Virus record (IMG/VR): IMGVR_UViG_3300006919_000369
Coordinates: 1-26,300 of that record
Length of the DNA: 26,300 bases
Strand: one strand, 5' to 3'
Source: a virus
Both the position numbers and the translations under genes were made by a program. Shown piece after piece: positions 24,723 through 26,300 of the stretch (position 1 is its first letter; each line of letters starts with the position of its first letter). A model generated the notes under the pieces. That model was not told the origin of the DNA and ran no database searches. It saw only the letters and a list, made by a program, of their open reading frames with translations.

Positions 24723-24914
24723 TTAGTATGTTATTTTGTTGACTTCATACATGAGCCATAGCATGAGCACGATGCCACCACCTGCTAAGAATGTCATGAT
24801 AAGCGTAAGTATTCTGTCACAGTTTGATTGTTTATTTTCAATAGGAAAATCAGGTATTGAATTGTGATACTCGCGTAACTTTTTTTCTAAGTTTTCTATT
24901 TGTTGTTTGTTCAT
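24723..24914 (-). CDS. Small C-terminally anchored membrane protein, 63 aa
   Basis: From the ATG at 24914 (AGGAATT upstream) the product is a charged helix, MNKQQIENLEKKLREYHNS, then a single hydrophobic segment near the C-terminus (IMTFLAGGGIVLMLWLMYEV). A longer in-frame start at 24941 would lie inside the leader dyad and is unlikely. It is the first gene after the leader dyad and consensus promoter at 25.0 kb. Spanin- or holin-like roles are possible by size, but there is no lysis gene nearby. Confidence 0.6.
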   Translation of the reverse strand: MNKQQIENLEKKLREYHNSIPDFPIENKQSNCDRILTLIMTFLAGGGIVLMLWLMYEVNKITY

Positions 24915-24935
24915 AATAATTCCTTTACATAAAGT

Positions 24936-24965
24936 GCACAAATTAAGAATAATCTTAAAATGTGC
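24936..24965 (-). promoter_or_regulatory. Leader dyad copy 1 (before the accessory-gene unit)
   Basis: Left arm GCACAAATTAAGA (24936-24948), spacer ATAA, right arm TCTTAAAATGTGC (24953-24965); two mismatches in 13 pairs. It lies 46 nt downstream of the -10 box of the consensus promoter and 21 nt upstream of the ATG at 24914. Confidence 0.78.
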
Positions 24966-25010
24966 TGATTGATAAAATGTAGGGTATATTTAGTCTGCCC
25001 CACAATTATA

Positions 25011-25039
25011 ATTATACACTAAGTCATTGACTTTGTCAA
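25011..25039 (-). promoter_or_regulatory. Consensus sigma70 promoter for the accessory-gene unit
   Basis: On the minus strand TTGACA (25034-25039), a 17-bp spacer and TATAAT (25011-25016) match the consensus exactly. The -35 box covers the stop codon of the second HTH gene. The predicted start near 25004 gives a leader of about 90 nt that contains the dyad. Confidence 0.88.
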
Positions 25040-25302
25040 TCTGTCCAACCACTCCGAATGTCTTCAATATCTACAACATTGTTAACTTCGTTAACTTCTT
25101 TTTCTCTCTGTTTTTCTATATATACTAGTTCGATAGTGAATAGTTTCCACATACCAGCTGGCATTGGGTATTGTCCTTTCTCCCATCGTGACCATGTGTT
25201 GTTGGTAACACAGCACAAATCTGCACAGTCTGCCTGTGATAGTTTGGCACGAAGTCTAGTATTTTTAATCTCTGAAGTGTTAGGAACATGGTATTTATTC
25301 AT
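25036..25302 (-). CDS. XRE-type HTH regulator B
   Basis: The 88-residue product has an HTH, RLRAKLSQADCADLCCVTNN, followed by TWSRWEKGQYPMPAGMWKLF, the W-E-x-G and M-P-x-x-W-x-LF signature of small phage XRE/Cro-like regulators. An acidic tail with EVNEVNN and DIEDIRSGW is added. It is clearly homologous to the next gene (same spacing of LR-x3-LS-x2-D/A, R/W-YE/WEKG, MP-x3-W-LF), so the pair is a tandem duplication. It overlaps gene A by ATGA and is co-transcribed with it. Its stop codon lies in the -35 box of the following promoter. Confidence 0.85.
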   Translation of the reverse strand: MNKYHVPNTSEIKNTRLRAKLSQADCADLCCVTNNTWSRWEKGQYPMPAGMWKLFTIELVYIEKQREKEVNEVNNVVDIEDIRSGWTD

Positions 25303-25517
25303 GCCATTTGCCCTTGTTTTGATTTAATTACTCTGCACTTTAGCTCAAATAATTCCCAATATGCTAGTGGCATTTTAGTGTTACCTCGCTCATATCTTTG
25401 GAATGTTCTTGATGAAATATGGAGTAGATTACCTGCATCTTCAGTTGACAATCTCAAGGATTTTCTGAGATCTTTTATCTGTTTTGGTGTTGGTGAATTG
25501 AGTATTTTTCCTTCCAT
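25299..25517 (-). CDS. XRE-type HTH regulator A
   Basis: The 72-residue product has an HTH in PKQIKDLRKSLRLSTEDAGN and LLHISSRTFQRYERGNTKMP, then AYWELFELK, matching the small XRE/Cro-like phage regulators with the MPxAxWELF end. It is the first leftward gene, with AGGAGAG upstream of the ATG and its own promoter about 30-55 nt further up. An operator-like dyad (ACGACAA-G-TTGTCGT) sits between the -35 and -10 boxes of that promoter, which fits autorepression. Whether A or B binds the dyads cannot be told from sequence. Confidence 0.87.
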   Translation of the reverse strand: MEGKILNSPTPKQIKDLRKSLRLSTEDAGNLLHISSRTFQRYERGNTKMPLAYWELFELKCRVIKSKQGQMA

Positions 25518-25542
25518 TTGCTCTCCTTTTGTCTGGATTTTT

Positions 25543-25572
25543 AGTATAGCAAAAACGACAAGTTGTCGTCAA
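25543..25572 (-). promoter_or_regulatory. Leftward promoter of the HTH pair with operator O1
   Basis: On the minus strand TTGACG (25567-25572), an 18-bp spacer and TATACT (25543-25548). The 15-bp dyad ACGACAAGTTGTCGT (25555-25569; 7-bp arms, 1-nt centre) lies in the spacer and touches the -35 box, so a bound repressor would block polymerase. Confidence 0.7.
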
Positions 25573-25652
25573 ATTTATTTTCAGTGGGTGTTTGAAATTG
25601 CTAAATATATATGAGTATATATTTATATGAGGATTTTTTATGGGTAAATTCA

Positions 25653-25721
25653 ACACAGCGTATACACACAGCGTATACACACAGCGTAGAAAGACTACAC
25701 ACAGCGTATACACACAGCGTA
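25653..25721 (+). repeat. 13-bp iteron array, five copies of ACACAGCGTA
   Basis: ACACAGCGTA starts at 25653, 25666, 25679, 25699 and 25712. The full unit is ACACAGCGTATAC with 13-bp spacing, except one 20-bp step where AGAAAGACT is inserted, so the array is a 3+2 arrangement. The last copy lies one base from operator O2. The repeats are exact over ten bases. Confidence 0.92.
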
Positions 25722-25722
25722 G

Positions 25723-25737
25723 AAGACATATTGTCGT
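25723..25737. promoter_or_regulatory. Operator-like dyad O2
   Basis: AAGACATATTGTCGT matches O1 (ACGACAAGTTGTCGT) at 12 of 15 positions and keeps the GACA/TGTC dyad. It directly follows the iteron array. Confidence 0.55.
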
Positions 25738-25760
25738 GTTTGCTTATTTTTTAATCATTT

Positions 25761-25775
25761 GCGACATATTGTCGG
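25761..25775. promoter_or_regulatory. Operator-like dyad O3
   Basis: GCGACATATTGTCGG keeps CGACA/TGTCG arms around a central TAT and is identical to O2 over the core GACATATTGTCG. It lies 38 bp (centre to centre) from O2. Confidence 0.55.
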
Positions 25776-25804
25776 TTTTGGTGGAGTTAGGGTGTAAAAT
25801 TACT

Positions 25805-25965
25805 AAGTTGTTGATTTATATACAATATTACGGTTTTTAACTTTGTTAACTTTGTGGTATTCTTACGGCTTAAGTTATTGATTTATAAAGAATATTACGG
25901 GTTTGAACTTGGTTAACTTTGTCAATTTACACCGTAAGTCTTTGATTTATATATAATATTACATT
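25805..25965 (+). repeat. Three AT-rich direct repeats with a period of 64-67 bp
   Basis: Units start at 25805, 25872 and 25936. Each opens AAGT, then TTGATTTATA, a short variable step and AATATTAC. The first two are followed by AACTTTG/AACTTGG-GTTAACTTTGT and all end near a TTAC-type sequence. A shortened fourth version (TATAATATTACAC) appears at about 26122. The strongly A/T-rich core could serve as a DNA-unwinding element. Confidence 0.75.
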
Positions 25966-26153
25966 CTTACAGCTATTTATTGTCAATAGCACCTGCGAAA
26001 CAAGATCAACGGAGTTAAAAAAATAAAAATCTATAATAAAAACAAGCTGGATATATAAAAAACTATTGTAATAATGTAATAATGTAAATTTATAGTAAAA
26101 AATATAATAAAAACAAGTGCTTATAATATTACACCTATTCTTACACTTTTAAC

Positions 26154-26197
26154 TTAGTTAAAAAAGCGTAAATTTATAATAAACGACAATCTGTCGT
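26154..26197 (+). promoter_or_regulatory. Possible rightward promoter with operator O4
   Basis: TATAAT (26175-26180) has only a weak -35 candidate (TTAGTT, 26154-26159, 15-bp spacing). The dyad ACGACAATCTGTCGT (26183-26197), with the same arms as O1, covers the predicted start site. If real, it would drive genes lying beyond the right edge and be controlled by the same regulator as the HTH pair. Confidence 0.45.
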
Positions 26198-26238
26198 GCC
26201 CACGATCTATAGTTGAAAGTGTTATTTTGCGTTAGCTT

Positions 26239-26293
26239 CGTCGTTTACGACGGTCATAAACGGTCATAACCTAACGGTCATGACCTCGGTCAT
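26239..26293 (+). repeat. CGTCGT/ACGACG dyad followed by four CGGTCAT repeats
   Basis: The dyad CGTCGT-TT-ACGACG (26239-26252) runs into CGGTCAT at 26251, 26261, 26275 and 26287, start-to-start steps of 10, 14 and 12 bp, close to one helical turn each. Two of them form the palindrome GGTCATGACC (26276-26285). Confidence 0.8.
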
Positions 26294-26300
26294 CAAAAAA

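Larger units (their letters stand above)
25518..26300. other. Gene-free right-end region: candidate origin and regulatory switch
   Basis: This 783-bp stretch has no convincing gene. It holds, from left to right, the HTH promoter with O1, a 13-bp iteron array, operators O2 and O3, three AT-rich repeats of about 65 bp, a long A/T-rich stretch (26020-26110), a possible rightward promoter with O4, a CGTCGT/ACGACG dyad and a CGGTCAT cluster. Iterons next to AT-rich repeats and a DNA-binding regulator are the usual make-up of a theta-type origin. The base composition is richer in A/T than the genes beside it. Confidence 0.6.

Noticed and set aside
25441-25713. Leftward 90-codon ORF upstream of the HTH gene
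   Set aside because: It overlaps the HTH gene start, its promoter and the iterons in another frame and gives a low-complexity Cys/Tyr/Leu product.
25653-25721. CRISPR array
   Set aside because: The units are 13 bp with no real spacers, and there is no cas1/cas2. The Cas4-like gene at 13.8 kb belongs to the replication module.
25640-25840. Rightward 66-codon ORF over the iteron array, with a GAGGA-like sequence upstream
   Set aside because: Its protein repeats come from the DNA iterons, and it also covers two operator-like dyads in different frames. A regulatory or origin region explains the sequence better than a gene. A TTGAAA/TATATA pair upstream (25592-25621) is too weak to count as a promoter.

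Overview
This window looks like part of an AT-rich (about two thirds A+T) tailed-phage genome, or a phage-like contig, most likely from a marine bacterium. The reasons are tight gene packing with TAATG and ATGA stop/start overlaps, many small ORFs, one giant polyvalent virion-type protein, and a complete phage replication module. The replication module comprises a primase-helicase, an SSB-like protein, an SNF2-type helicase, a family A DNA polymerase, RecB/Cas4-like and VRR-NUC nucleases, and an HNH protein. Several small proteins resemble ones I associate with marine phages. I see no integrase, terminase, capsid gene, tRNA or phage RNA polymerase, so host and lifestyle are not settled by this window.

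Layout. Positions 1-5930 hold one rightward gene, open at the left edge, for a protein of at least about 1975 residues with a zincin-type HEAIH motif and a C-terminal region resembling LPD38. Everything from 25517 down to 5925 runs leftward and converges on it with a 6-nt overlap. From right to left: two tandem HTH regulators (25.5-25.0 kb); a set of small accessory genes including DUF6915- and DUF6878-like proteins, a zinc-ribbon protein and two membrane proteins (24.9-22.5 kb); a 318-aa orphan followed by a MoxR ATPase, a metallopeptidase/VWA protein and a DUF3150-like protein (22.4-17.5 kb); VRR-NUC and DUF3310 (17.2-16.6 kb); zinc-ribbon proteins, PolA, RecB/Cas4-like nuclease and HNH (16.6-13.5 kb); a terminator (13.4 kb); DUF1289, a likely 2OG-Fe(II) oxygenase, tiny conserved proteins and the SNF2 helicase (13.35-10.6 kb); then a coiled-coil protein, SSB-like protein, HTH protein, primase-helicase and a 64-aa protein (10.5-5.9 kb). 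Three small genes shorter than about 60 codons (53, 46 and 35 aa) were read directly from the sequence.

Control. At least four leftward sigma70-like promoters are visible; two match TTGACA-17-TATAAT exactly. A 30-bp imperfect dyad whose left arm, GCACAAATTAAGA, is identical in all four copies lies 15-31 nt upstream of four leftward start codons and divides the leftward region into units. The 783-bp gene-free right end carries a 13-bp iteron array, operator-like ACGACA/TGTCGT dyads overlapping promoters (one for the HTH genes, another on a possible rightward promoter), three AT-rich repeats of about 65 bp, and a CGGTCAT cluster. This region is the best candidate for a replication origin combined with a regulatory switch. 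A short motif, GTTAACTTYGT, occurs 11 times, always on the + strand, in both coding and non-coding DNA.
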